A DNA stretch of 25,115 nucleotides from Actinomycetota bacterium (GTDB lineage Bacteria > Actinomycetota > Thermoleophilia > Gaiellales > Gaiellaceae): the NCBI GenBank assembly GCA_020029625.1, contig JAIBJP010000012.1, positions 1 through 25,115 on the forward strand, given 5' to 3'. The position numbers and the translations under genes were made by a program. This document shows positions 17,570 to 25,115 of this stretch, one piece after another (position 1 is the stretch's first letter; the number at the start of each line of letters is the position of its first letter). The notes beneath the pieces were generated by a model. It saw nothing but the letters and a program-made list of their open reading frames with translations, had not been told where the DNA came from and made no database searches.

Positions 17570-18679
17570 ATGAAAGGCACCTGGTCTCAGGACGTCCTAC
17601 CGCTCTTCCTCGAGCTCGCGGCGATTCCGAGCCCGTCGGGAGAGGAGGCGCCGGTGGCCCGGCGCATCGATGCGTTTCTTCGCGACCTCGGCCTGGACGT
17701 CGAGGACGACGAGGCGGGCAACCTGTTCGCCCGCCTCGACCCGACCGAGGCGAACGGCGGCGCGCCGCTCTTCCTCTGCGCCCACATGGACACCGTTCCG
17801 CCCACGGCGGGGATCGAGCCCGTCGTCCACGAGGACGGCTACGTCCGCAACGCGGCCGGAACGATTCTCGGCGCCGACAACAAGGCCTCGGTGGCGGTCA
17901 TGCTCGAGGCGGCCCGCCTCGTTCTGGCGGAGCGCCGGCCTCACGCGGGCCTCGAGCTCCTGTTCACGGTCCGCGAGGAGACGGGGCTCCTGGGCGCATT
18001 CGCCTTCGACCACACGCGCTTCCGCGCGCAACGGGGCTTTGTCTACGACTCGTCGGGGCCGGTCGGGAACGTCGTGCGCTCATCTCCGTGGGGGCGGACC
18101 ATCGACGTGGTCTTCAAGGGCCGCGCGGCCCACGCGGGCCTTGCCCCCGAGGAGGGGCGCTCGGCTATCGTCGCCGCGGCGCGGGCCATCACCGACCTTC
18201 GCCTTGGGCGCATCGACGAGGAGACGACCGCCAACGTCGGCCGGATCAGCGGCGGGACCGCCCGCAACGTGATCCCCGAACGTTGCGAGCTCGCCGTCGA
18301 GGCCCGCTCGCGAGACCAGGGCAAGCTCGCCGACCTCGTCCAGGAGCTGGTCGACGGCTTCTCGTTCGCGGCCAGCGTGTCCGAGTGCGAGGTCGAGACC
18401 ACCATCAGCGAGACCTATCCCGGGTATCGGTTCGGGCCCGAGGAGCCCCTCTTCCAGCTTGCCTGCCAGGCCATCGAGCGGGCAGGCCTTTCCGCGCAAG
18501 CGGTCGACACCGGGGGCGGGGCGGACGCGAACGTCTTCAACGCACGCGGGCTCACGTGCATCAACCTCGCGAACGGGATGACGGACGTGCACACGCCCGA
18601 CGAGCGGATCGCGGTCGAGGACCTCGAGCGCATGGTCGGAGTCACGCTCGAGCTCATCGAGCTCGCGCGGCATGCTTAG
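17570..18679 (+). CDS. M20-family zinc peptidase (PepT-like tripeptidase)
   Basis: Di-zinc exopeptidase of the M20 family, expected to cleave short peptides in the cytosol. The 369 residues show the metal ligands in order: H72 in CAHMDT (with D74), the bridging D103 in LGADNKAS, E136/E137 in VREETG, D160 in YDSSG and H341 in DVHTPDE. A dimerisation/lid domain (about 165-290, with GRAAHAGLAPEEGRSA) is inserted between the two halves of the catalytic domain. The closest group by motif is PepT/YqjE-like. Start ATG 17570 is preceded by a TAGAAT box. The stop overlaps the next gene by 8 bases, so the two are translationally coupled. The exact peptide substrate cannot be told. Confidence 0.9.
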   Translation: MKGTWSQDVLPLFLELAAIPSPSGEEAPVARRIDAFLRDLGLDVEDDEAGNLFARLDPTEANGGAPLFLCAHMDTVPPTAGIEPVVHEDGYVRNAAGTILGADNKASVAVMLEAARLVLAERRPHAGLELLFTVREETGLLGAFAFDHTRFRAQRGFVYDSSGPVGNVVRSSPWGRTIDVVFKGRAAHAGLAPEEGRSAIVAAARAITDLRLGRIDEETTANVGRISGGTARNVIPERCELAVEARSRDQGKLADLVQELVDGFSFAASVSECEVETTISETYPGYRFGPEEPLFQLACQAIERAGLSAQAVDTGGGADANVFNARGLTCINLANGMTDVHTPDERIAVEDLERMVGVTLELIELARHA

Positions 18680-19658
18680 CCTGCGCCGCGGTACCGTGAC
18701 CGCGGTGAGCGAGCGGCTGGTCGGCCTCGTTCGCCTGGAGGTCGACGGCCGCCCGTGTGTCGCCTACCCGAGGCTGACAGGCCCGGTAGCCCTCGGCGAC
18801 GAGGTCGTCGTCAACGTCCAGGCGCTCGAGCTGGGTCTCGGCTCCGGAGGCTTCGACGTGCTCTACGTCAATCTGACCCGCGGGCTGGAGCTCGCGGCCG
18901 ACCCGGGCGCCCATGTGATGAAGCTCCCCTACACGCCGCTCCAGCACGCCGTTCGCCACGCCGAGGAGGAGGCGGGGACCGGCCCGGAAGCGCTCGGTGG
19001 ACTGCCGGTCGTCTGCTGCTCTTTGCACAGCCAGGTGGCGCCAGTCTGCGCCGCCCTCGGTCCCGATCTCGCAGTTGCCTATGTCCAGCTCGCCGGCGGC
19101 GCGCTGCCGGTATCCCTCTCGGACACAGTGCGGACGCTTCGCGAGCGGGGACACCTGCGAGCGGCGATTGCTCCCGGATCGACGGTCGACGGCGACGTGG
19201 CCTGCGTCTCCGTAGCTGCGGCGCTTCTCTGGTGTGCGGGCACGGGGATGGACGCGGTCGTCTGCTCGGTCGGACCCGGAATCGTCGGCACGAACAGCCG
19301 AATGGGGCACGGCGGCGTGGCGGCGGCAGAGGCCGCCAACGCGACGAGCGCCCTCGGTGGAACCCCGATTCTCGCGCCGCGCCTGTCAGACGGCGACGAA
19401 CGCGACCGCCATCGTGGCGTCTCCCACCACACGCTCGCGGCGATCGAGCTTTCCCTGGGCGCCGTGAGGATCGCCTGGCCGGCCGGGCGCCCCGTTCCAA
19501 CCGAGGTCGGTGCGGTGGAGGAAGTGGACGTGAGCGGCTGGGAAGAGGCCTGCGCTGCTCTTCCCCTGGCTCACATGGGTCGCGGGCCGGCCGAGGATCC
19601 GGCGTTCTTTGCGGCCGCGTTCGCGGCCGGGCGCCTCGCCAGAAGCCTTCTCGCCTAG
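18672..19658 (+). CDS. DUF3866 family protein of unknown function
   Basis: A 328-residue protein that I recognise as DUF3866 by its N-terminal SLRRGTVTAV, the following YPRL.GPVALGDEVVVN, the LGLGSGGFDVLYVNLTRG block, HVMKLPYTPLQ, and the central Gly-rich GSTVDGDVACVS and VGPGIVGTNSRMGHGG. No enzyme activity is established as far as I know. The Gly-rich loops and conserved CCSLHSQ could form a binding site, but that is speculation. There is no signal peptide or membrane segment. The ATG overlaps the M20 peptidase stop by 8 bases, and ald follows after 20 bases. The frame is intact, with no sign of decay. Confidence 0.8.
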   Translation: MLSLRRGTVTAVSERLVGLVRLEVDGRPCVAYPRLTGPVALGDEVVVNVQALELGLGSGGFDVLYVNLTRGLELAADPGAHVMKLPYTPLQHAVRHAEEEAGTGPEALGGLPVVCCSLHSQVAPVCAALGPDLAVAYVQLAGGALPVSLSDTVRTLRERGHLRAAIAPGSTVDGDVACVSVAAALLWCAGTGMDAVVCSVGPGIVGTNSRMGHGGVAAAEAANATSALGGTPILAPRLSDGDERDRHRGVSHHTLAAIELSLGAVRIAWPAGRPVPTEVGAVEEVDVSGWEEACAALPLAHMGRGPAEDPAFFAAAFAAGRLARSLLA

Positions 19659-19678
19659 GTATCTTTCGCGGCCCCTCG

Positions 19679-20803
19679 ATGCAAGTCGGCGTCGTCAAAG
19701 AGATCAAGCCGGACGAGCACCGCGTGGCTCTCACGCCCGCGGGCGCCGTCGAGCTGCGCCGGCGCGGTCATGACGTCCTCGTCGAGCAGGGCGCCGGGGA
19801 GGGGAGCGCCCTCCCCGACTCCCTCTACGAGGCCGTCGGCGCGCGCATCAGGTCGGTGGACGACGTGTGGGAGAGCTCGGACCTCGTGCTCAAGGTCAAG
19901 GAGCCGCTTCCGGACGAGTTCGGCCGCCTCCGAGAGGGACTGGTGCTCTTCACCTACCTCCACCTGGCTGCCGACGAGCGCCTGACGCGCGCTCTCCTCG
20001 AGAGCGGGGCGATCTGCATCGCCTACGAGACGGTCGAGACCGACGACCGGCACCTGCCGCTGCTTGCGCCCATGAGCGAGGTGGCCGGGCGACTCGCCAC
20101 ACAGATGGGCGCCTGGGCGCTCGAGAAGGCCCAGGGCGGCCGCGGCATCCTCCTCGGCGGCGTTCCAGGCGTCCCCCCTTCGAAGGTGGTCGTGCTCGGC
20201 GGCGGCATCGTCGGCTACAACGCGGCGCTCATCGCCGTCGGCATGCAGGCCGACGTCTGGATCCTCGACAAGTCGGTCGACCGGATGCGCGACCTGGAGA
20301 TGATGCTCGACGGCCGCATCACGCTCGCCATGTCGAACCAGCTCGCCATCGAGGAGACGGTCGCCACCGCCGATCTCATCATCGGCGCGGTCCTGATCCC
20401 GGGCGCAAGGGCCCCGAAGCTCATCACCCGGCCAATGCTGGGCGGGCTGAAGCCCGGCGCCGTGCTGGTCGACGTCTCCATCGACCAGGGTGGCTGCTTC
20501 GAGACGTCGCACCCCACGACCCACTCCGATCCGATCTTCGAGGTGGACGGAATCGTGCACTACTGCGTCTCGAACATGCCCGGCGCAGTTCCGATCACCT
20601 CCACTTACGCGCTGACGAACGTGACCCTGCCTTACGCCGAGCTGATCGCGGACTACGGCGTCCGGGAGGCGATTGCCGGCAGCGCCCCGCTGGCGCGCGG
20701 CGTCAACGTCTTCGAGGGAAAGCTCACGTACGAGGCGGTCGCAGAGGCGCACGGCCTCGACTACTCGCCGCTGGACGAAGTGTTGCCCCTCGAGGCCGTC
20801 TAG
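19679..20803 (+). CDS. ald: Alanine dehydrogenase
   Basis: Reversible NAD-dependent deamination of L-alanine to pyruvate and ammonia. The 374 residues match the family (about 370). The substrate-site residues are present: R15 (EHRVAL), K74 (KVKEP), H95 (YLHLA) and D269 (SIDQGG). The Rossmann fold has GGGIVGYNAA with Gly174, Gly176 and Gly179, and the C-terminus keeps NMPGAVPITSTYALTN. The start is ATG 19679, with no Shine-Dalgarno; a TATCTT at 19660-19665 could be a -10 giving a very short leader. Ends tail to tail with the small - strand gene: its TAG and the other gene's TAG share a CTAG palindrome at 20800-20803. Confidence 0.96.
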   Translation: MQVGVVKEIKPDEHRVALTPAGAVELRRRGHDVLVEQGAGEGSALPDSLYEAVGARIRSVDDVWESSDLVLKVKEPLPDEFGRLREGLVLFTYLHLAADERLTRALLESGAICIAYETVETDDRHLPLLAPMSEVAGRLATQMGAWALEKAQGGRGILLGGVPGVPPSKVVVLGGGIVGYNAALIAVGMQADVWILDKSVDRMRDLEMMLDGRITLAMSNQLAIEETVATADLIIGAVLIPGARAPKLITRPMLGGLKPGAVLVDVSIDQGGCFETSHPTTHSDPIFEVDGIVHYCVSNMPGAVPITSTYALTNVTLPYAELIADYGVREAIAGSAPLARGVNVFEGKLTYEAVAEAHGLDYSPLDEVLPLEAV

Positions 20804-20955
20804 TCCGAGGAGGACTCGGTCTGCGCCTGCTCGGGCTTCTTGTCCGACTTCCCGCCGGGCGAGAGCCTGATGACGGCCCACGTCACTCCGGCGGCGAGCG
20901 CCATTACCGCGGCAATCCAAACGAGGATGCCGAACAAGCCCAGGATCGTGTCCAT
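20800..20955 (-). CDS. Small single-pass membrane protein, 51 residues
   Basis: Reads leftward from ATG 20955 to TAG at 20802-20800. The product has a short N-terminal lead (MDTILGLFG), one strong membrane segment at about 5-30 (LVWIAAVMALAAGVTWAV), an Arg just after it and a polar tail with PGGKSDKKPEQ and a Ser-rich end. The pattern suggests an N-out or N-in anchored protein with a charged cytosolic tail. It fills the whole gap between ald and deoB, has its own candidate promoter (TATTCT, 9 bases before ATG), and is too hydrophobic and ordered to be a shadow of the other strand. I recognise no family. It is the only - strand gene in the window. Confidence 0.65.
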   Translation of the reverse strand: MDTILGLFGILVWIAAVMALAAGVTWAVIRLSPGGKSDKKPEQAQTESSSD

Positions 20956-20963
20956 CTCCGCAC

Positions 20964-20970
20964 TAGAATA
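20964..20970. promoter_or_regulatory. Overlapping divergent -10 boxes: deoB (+) and small membrane gene (-)
   Basis: The palindrome CTAGAATAG (20963-20971) holds TAGAAT on the + strand (20964-20969), 6 bases before GTG 20976 of deoB, and TATTCT on the - strand (20970-20965), 9 bases before ATG 20955. Only 20 bases separate the two start codons. There is no room for a usual 5' leader on either side, so both mRNAs would begin at or within about three bases of the start codon. A GGAG touches the - strand ATG but is too close to act as a Shine-Dalgarno. Confidence 0.5.
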
Positions 20971-20975
20971 GCCCG

Positions 20976-22142
20976 GTGCCGCGCGCGTGCGTGATCGTGC
21001 TGGACGCGGTTGGCGCGGGTGAGCTGCCGGATGCGGCGGACTACGGGGACGAGGGCTCGAACACGCTCGCCAACGTGGCCCGAGCGGTCGGTGGTCTCGA
21101 CCTTCCCAACCTGGAACAGCTCGGCCTCGGGAACGTCGAGGAGCTCGAGGGCTGCCCGCCGCAGCCCGAAGCCCCCGCTCTCGCGGGGAGGCTCGTCGAG
21201 CGGTCGAAAGGAAAGGACACCACGACCGGCCACTGGGAGCTGATGGGGATCGTCACCCCCGAGCCGATGCCCACGTATCCGCACGGCTTCCCCTTCGAGA
21301 TCATCGAGGAGTTCGCCCATCGCACCGGTCGCGGCGTGCTCGGGAACAAGGCCGCGTCCGGAACGGAGATCATCGAGGAGCTCGGCGAGGAGCATCAGGA
21401 CACGGGCAAATGGATCGTCTACACGTCGGCGGACTCCGTCTTCCAGATCGCCGCGCACGAGGAGACCATTCCGCTCGAGGAGCTCTACGACGCGTCCAGG
21501 ACCGCCCGCGAGATCCTGACGGGAAAGCATGCGGTCGGCCGGGTGATCGCGAGACCCTTCGTCGGGGAGCCCGGCAACTACGTGCGCACGCCCAACCGCC
21601 ACGACTTCTCGCTCAAGCCCAGACAGCCGAACTACCTGACGCTGATCCGGGAGGCCGGGTCCGAGGTGCACGGCGTGGGCAAGATCCACGACATCTTCGC
21701 CGGCGTCGACATCGATCACTCGCATCCGACGAAGTCGAACATCGACGGGATCAAGCAGACCGAGATGCTTCTCCGTGAAGTCGACGAGGGCCTCATCTTC
21801 GTCAACCTCGTCGAGACGGACATGCTCTGGGGGCACCGGAACGACCCCGTCAACTTCCATCGCTGCCTGCAGGACTTCGATCGCCGCCTGCCCGACCTGC
21901 TCGACGCGCTGCGGCCCAAGGATCTCTTCATCCTCACCTCCGACCACGGGTGCGACCCGACGACCCCGTCGACCGACCATTCGCGCGAGCATGCGCTCCT
22001 CGTGGCGTACGTCGAGGGCAAGAACGCGGCCGGCGCCGTCCACGAGGGCGAGTTCGCCGACGTCGGAGCGACCGTCAACGCCTGGCTCGGCGGCAAGCCA
22101 CCGTCCCGCGGGATCCCCGGCACCTCCGTCCTCGAGCAGTGA
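20976..22142 (+). CDS. deoB: Phosphopentomutase
   Basis: Interconverts (deoxy)ribose-1-phosphate and -5-phosphate in nucleoside salvage. The 388 residues match the alkaline phosphatase-like metalloenzyme family: D10 (VIVLDAVGAGE) as first metal ligand, the phosphorylated Thr in KGKDTTTGHWE (T84 by alignment with Bacillus T85), the cap domain around NKAASGTEI and RPFVGEPGNYVRT, and the second metal cluster with NLVETDMLWGHRND, TSDHGCDPTT and STDHSREH. The start is GTG 20976 just after a TAGAAT box, apparently leaderless. The stop overlaps the start of the phosphorylase gene (GTGA), and the pair forms a classic nucleoside catabolic unit: the phosphorylase makes the sugar-1-phosphate that DeoB isomerises. 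Confidence 0.95.
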   Translation: MPRACVIVLDAVGAGELPDAADYGDEGSNTLANVARAVGGLDLPNLEQLGLGNVEELEGCPPQPEAPALAGRLVERSKGKDTTTGHWELMGIVTPEPMPTYPHGFPFEIIEEFAHRTGRGVLGNKAASGTEIIEELGEEHQDTGKWIVYTSADSVFQIAAHEETIPLEELYDASRTAREILTGKHAVGRVIARPFVGEPGNYVRTPNRHDFSLKPRQPNYLTLIREAGSEVHGVGKIHDIFAGVDIDHSHPTKSNIDGIKQTEMLLREVDEGLIFVNLVETDMLWGHRNDPVNFHRCLQDFDRRLPDLLDALRPKDLFILTSDHGCDPTTPSTDHSREHALLVAYVEGKNAAGAVHEGEFADVGATVNAWLGGKPPSRGIPGTSVLEQ

Positions 22143-23455
22143 CCGCTTCGGTGGGCGCGACGATTCGCCCGGCCGAGCTGATCCAGCGCAAGCGTGACGG
22201 CGGCGAGCTCTCGGCGGACGAGATCGGCGAGCTCGTGCTCGCCTACGCCCGGGATGAGGTTCCCGACTATCAGATGGCCGCGTTCTGCATGGCGGTCTAC
22301 TTCCAAGGGCTGACCCCCGGCGAGACGCACGCGCTGACCGACGCGATGGTGCGAAGCGGCGAGACCGTCGACCTGTCGCCGCTCGGGCGCAAGGTGGTCG
22401 ACAAGCACTCAACCGGCGGAGTGGGGGACAAGACCTCCATCGCTCTCGCCCCGGTCGTCGCAGCGTGCGGGGTCCCTTTCGCAAAGATGAGCGGGCGGGG
22501 GCTCGGACACACAGGCGGTACGCTCGACAAGCTCGAGGCCATCCCCGGATTCAACGTCGAGCTGGACATGGACGCGTTTCTCCGCCAGGTCGCCGAGATC
22601 GGAATGGCGATCATCGGCCAGACCGCGGAGCTCGTCCCGGCGGACAAGCGGCTCTACGCGCTTCGTGACGTGACGGCGACCGTCGACATCATCCCCCTGA
22701 TCGCCTCGTCGATCATGTCGAAGAAGATCGCCGGCGGGGCCGACGCGATCGTGCTCGACGTGAAGGTCGGCGACGGCGCCTTCATGAAGACGCTCGAGTC
22801 GGCCCGGGAGCTGGCCGAGGCGATGCGCGAGCTCGGCGTCCGCGCGGGCCGCGAGGTCGTTTGCGAGTTGACGGACATGAACCAGCCGCTTGGGCGCGCG
22901 GTCGGAAACGCGCTCGAGATCCGCGAGGCCGTCGACACCTTGCGCGGTGAGGGCCCGCAGGACCTCCTAGAGCTCGTCCTGGGCGCCAGCGGGCATCTGC
23001 TCGCGCTCTCCGATCTCCGAGTGGACCAGGCCGAAGGCAGACGCCGCGCGGAGGAAGCGCTCGCGAGCGGAGCCGCGCTCGAGCTCTACGAGCGCTGGGT
23101 GCGTGCGCAGGGGGGCGACCCCGCAGTCGAGGTCCTGCCGGCGGCGCCCGTGGTCCGGGCGGTTCCGGCTCCGGGAGACGGCTTCGTCCAGGGGATCGCG
23201 GCGACGGCGATCGGGGAGGTGGCTCTCCACCTCGGCGCGGGCCGCGTCCGCAAGGATGACGAGATCGACCACGCGGTCGGGATCGTCTGCCTCGCGAAGC
23301 GCGGCGACCTGGTGGAAACAGGCTCGTCTCTCGCGGAGGTCCACGCGCGGTCGGACGAGGCGGCCGAGCGGGCCCTCCCGGAGGTGACCGAGGCCTACCG
23401 GCTCGGTCCGGAGCAGCCCGAGCGGCGTCCGATCGTGCTGGAAGTCATCGCCTGA
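22139..23455 (+). CDS. pdp: Pyrimidine-nucleoside (thymidine) phosphorylase
   Basis: Cleaves thymidine, deoxyuridine or uridine with phosphate to the base and sugar-1-phosphate. The 438 residues include the phosphate-binding KHSTGGVGDKTS (from K89), KMSGRGLGHTGGTLDKLEAIPGF, the DVTATVDIIPLIASSIMSKK block with the pyrimidine-site Arg and Lys residues, and the C-terminal PYNP domain (about 340-438). Length fits both thymidine phosphorylase (DeoA) and the broader pyrimidine-nucleoside phosphorylase; sequence alone does not decide. Start GTG 22139 gives a four-base overlap with deoB; GTG 22151, four codons later, is also possible. Confidence 0.94.
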   Translation: MTASVGATIRPAELIQRKRDGGELSADEIGELVLAYARDEVPDYQMAAFCMAVYFQGLTPGETHALTDAMVRSGETVDLSPLGRKVVDKHSTGGVGDKTSIALAPVVAACGVPFAKMSGRGLGHTGGTLDKLEAIPGFNVELDMDAFLRQVAEIGMAIIGQTAELVPADKRLYALRDVTATVDIIPLIASSIMSKKIAGGADAIVLDVKVGDGAFMKTLESARELAEAMRELGVRAGREVVCELTDMNQPLGRAVGNALEIREAVDTLRGEGPQDLLELVLGASGHLLALSDLRVDQAEGRRRAEEALASGAALELYERWVRAQGGDPAVEVLPAAPVVRAVPAPGDGFVQGIAATAIGEVALHLGAGRVRKDDEIDHAVGIVCLAKRGDLVETGSSLAEVHARSDEAAERALPEVTEAYRLGPEQPERRPIVLEVIA

Positions 23456-23456
23456 C

Positions 23457-23463
23457 GGGGAGG
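23457..23463 (+). promoter_or_regulatory. Strong Shine-Dalgarno of mutM
   Basis: GGGGAGG with an 8-base spacer to ATG 23472. It is the clearest ribosome site in the window and contrasts with the apparently leaderless genes nearby. Confidence 0.7.
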
Positions 23464-23471
23464 CGATTCCG

Positions 23472-24311
23472 ATGCCCGAGCTTCCGGAGGTCGAGACGAT
23501 TCGTGCCCGGCTCGAGCCACGCCTCACCGGCCGCACTTTCGAGCGCGTGGTGATCGCCGATCCGAGGCTCACGCGACCCGAGCCGCCCGAGCTGGTGGCG
23601 GCCGAGCTGGAAGGCGAGCAGGTCCGCTCCGTTGGCCGTCGTGGCAAGTATCTGATCGTCGAGTTCGAGAGCGGGCGGCACCTCCTCATCCATCTCCGTA
23701 TGACGGGCAACGTGCAGCACCCCGCTTCGGGAGGTTTGGAAGCCGACCCGCACCGACGTGCTGTTGTCAGATTAGACGACGGATCGGACGTCGCCTACCG
23801 CGATGTCCGGCGCTTCGGCACCTGGGAGCTGCTCGAGCCTGGAGAGTTAGACGGGTACTTCGCGGCCCGCCGGCTGGGTGGCGAGCCCCTGGAGCGGCAA
23901 TTCACCGTGCGTGCTCTCGAGAGGGCGTTCGCGGGCCGGCGCGCGCCGATCAAGGCCGCCCTGCTCGACCAGCGGGCTGCCGCCGGCGTGGGCAACATCT
24001 ATGCGGACGAGGCGCTATGGCGGGCGCGCATCCACCCGCTTCGTCCGGCGGGCAGCCTGACGAGAGTGGAGCTGGCCGCCCTCAGGAAGGGAATCAGGCA
24101 GGCACTCCAGATGGGGATCACGCGGCAGGGCGCGACCCTCCGGGACTACAGCGATCCCGACGGCGCCCGAGGCCGCATGCAGGACGAGTTCCGCGTCTAC
24201 GGCCGGGTCGGCCAGCCGTGCGACCGGTGCGGCACGGCGATCGAGAAGATCCGCGCTGGCGGCAGGGGGACCTGGTTCTGTCCCAACTGCCAGCAACTCC
24301 GCCCCGGCTAG
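23472..24311 (+). CDS. mutM: Formamidopyrimidine-DNA glycosylase (Fpg/MutM)
   Basis: Base-excision repair enzyme removing 8-oxoguanine and formamidopyrimidines, with AP-lyase activity. The 279 residues have catalytic P2 and E3 (PELPEVE), the conserved Lys of the GRRGKYL loop (K59), the LIHLRMTGN segment, H2TH helices with AGVGNIYADEALW, and a C-terminal zinc finger C-x2-C-x16-C-x2-C (CDRC...CPNC) at the end. All key residues are intact. It starts at ATG 23472 with a strong ribosome site, 16 bases after the phosphorylase gene. Its TAG stop forms the first half of a -10-like box for the next gene. Fpg rather than Nei is indicated by MPELPEVE and the finger sequence. Confidence 0.96.
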   Translation: MPELPEVETIRARLEPRLTGRTFERVVIADPRLTRPEPPELVAAELEGEQVRSVGRRGKYLIVEFESGRHLLIHLRMTGNVQHPASGGLEADPHRRAVVRLDDGSDVAYRDVRRFGTWELLEPGELDGYFAARRLGGEPLERQFTVRALERAFAGRRAPIKAALLDQRAAAGVGNIYADEALWRARIHPLRPAGSLTRVELAALRKGIRQALQMGITRQGATLRDYSDPDGARGRMQDEFRVYGRVGQPCDRCGTAIEKIRAGGRGTWFCPNCQQLRPG

Positions 24312-24314
24312 GAT
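24309..24314 (+). promoter_or_regulatory. Candidate -10 box of a leaderless esterase promoter
   Basis: TAGGAT begins with the mutM stop codon and ends 7 bases before GTG 24322. There is no Shine-Dalgarno in the 10-base gap. Spacing fits a leaderless transcript. Confidence 0.4.
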
Positions 24315-24321
24315 CGTCCTC

Positions 24322-25115
24322 GTGGAGCCGTGGGGAAGCGAGCTGAGGGGGCGGGTCGACGAGCACGAGCTCGAGAGCGAGGTGCTCCGAGACAACCCGC
24401 TCGGAGACCCGCATCGCCGGCCGCTCTGGATCTACCTTCCGCCCGGATACGACGATGAGCCCGACCGGCGCTACCCCTCCATCTACGTCATTCAGGGCCT
24501 CACGGGACAGCTCGACATGTGGCGAAACCGAGCGCCCTTCCGCAGAAACCTCCCGGAACTGGCCGACGAGCTCTTCGCAACGGAGGAAGCGCCGCCGACG
24601 ATCCTGGTCTACGTCGACTGCTGGACGTCGCTCGGCGGGAGCCAATTCCTCGATTCTCCGGGCACCGGCCGCTACCACACCTACCTCTGCGACGAAATCG
24701 TCCGGTGGGTGGACGCGAACTACCGAACGCTTCCCGCGCCGGAGCACCGTGGCATCGCCGGAAAGTCCAGCGGCGGCTACGGGGCGATGGTCACGCCGAT
24801 GCTTCGTCCGGATCTTTTCGGCGGTCTCGCCACTCATGCCGGGGACGCGCTCTTCGAGACCTGCTATCTGCCCGAGATCGGCGAGGCCGCGCGTGCTCTC
24901 CGGGACGAGTACGACGGGTCTTACGAGCGCTTCTGGGAGGACTTCCGCTCGAGGCCCGCGTTCTCGAAGGACTCCGATCACGTTCTCCTCGACTCGTGGT
25001 GCATGGCCGCGTGCTACTCGGCCGACGAGGACGGCACCGTCAACCTCGTCTTCGAGACCGCGACGGGTCGTCTCGTCCCCGAGGTCTGGGAGCGCTGGCT
25101 CGCGTGGGATCCGGT
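24322..25115 (+). CDS. Alpha/beta-hydrolase esterase (esterase D / antigen 85-like), 3' end beyond window
   Basis: The frame is open from GTG 24322 to the window edge (about 264 residues seen, no stop). The fold is that of the putative esterase family: an N-terminal strand pair with RPLWIYLPPGYDDEPDRRYPSIYVIQG, a long insert, TILVYVDCW, the YHTYLCDEIVRWVDANYRT helix before the nucleophile, and the nucleophile elbow GIAGKSSGGYGA with S149. A later DLFGGLATHAGDA strand also fits. The catalytic Asp and His would lie further on and cannot be checked. There is no signal peptide at this start, so it is probably cytosolic, unlike enterochelin esterases or antigen 85. Ester, thioester or peptide substrates are all possible. 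Context gives no help: mutM upstream is a repair gene. Confidence 0.82.
   Translation, partial: MEPWGSELRGRVDEHELESEVLRDNPLGDPHRRPLWIYLPPGYDDEPDRRYPSIYVIQGLTGQLDMWRNRAPFRRNLPELADELFATEEAPPTILVYVDCWTSLGGSQFLDSPGTGRYHTYLCDEIVRWVDANYRTLPAPEHRGIAGKSSGGYGAMVTPMLRPDLFGGLATHAGDALFETCYLPEIGEAARALRDEYDGSYERFWEDFRSRPAFSKDSDHVLLDSWCMAACYSADEDGTVNLVFETATGRLVPEVWERWLAWDP

Noticed and set aside
20904..22484. - strand ORF of 526 codons opposite deoB and the phosphorylase gene
   Set aside because: No motif, biased composition, and it would run across the small membrane gene and the deoB promoter.

Overview
The window is very GC-rich and almost fully coding. It carries 24 genes on the + strand and one small gene on the - strand. 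The codons, the many GTG/TTG starts, the 1-16 base gene overlaps and the gene content point to a Gram-positive, actinobacterial-type chromosome. My best guess is a deep-branching Actinomycetota, perhaps Thermoleophilia; this is inferred from gene content and order, not from a marker comparison. All genes look like vertically inherited core genes. I see no mobile element, CRISPR array, tRNA or rRNA. No stretch longer than about 115 bases lacks a gene.

Layout. (1) 1-2701: the end of the shikimate pathway, with aroC (5' cut by the window edge), a shikimate kinase/3-dehydroquinate synthase fusion (aroK-aroB) and aroQ. (2) 2698-7994: an M24 Xaa-Pro peptidase, elongation factor P, a 604-residue fusion of a carboxyltransferase-like domain to a complete biotin carboxyl carrier protein, biotin carboxylase accC, and nusB. 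(3) 7991-12191: a small coiled-coil protein in the usual xseB position, a short-chain prenyl synthase (ispA type), tlyA, nadK and recN. (4) 12188-17533: an envelope/cell-separation cassette with steA, an SRPBCC protein, steB/mctB and a glycosyltransferase fused to an MraY/WecA-like membrane domain, followed by CTP synthase pyrG. (5) 17570-20803: an M20 peptidase, a DUF3866 protein and alanine dehydrogenase. (6) 20800-25115: a tiny membrane protein on the - strand, then phosphopentomutase (deoB), pyrimidine-nucleoside phosphorylase, DNA glycosylase mutM and a 3'-truncated esterase.

The order joins two arrangements I know from memory: the Bacillus order aroQ-pepP-efp-accB-accC-nusB-xseB-ispA-tlyA-recN, and the Mycobacterium orders aroC-aroK-aroB-aroQ-pepQ-efp-nusB and tlyA-nadK-recN-steA-mctB-pyrG. 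This looks like an old gene order kept together.

The points most worth a second look are: the accB fusion, whose carboxyltransferase domain keeps its fold signatures but has lost three of four metal ligands and the catalytic Thr; the GT2-MraY-like fusion beside steA/steB; a palindromic, apparently bidirectional leaderless promoter between the small membrane gene and deoB; and a repeated pattern of TANNNT boxes 6-9 bases before start codons that lack a Shine-Dalgarno, three of them built from the stop codon of the gene before.
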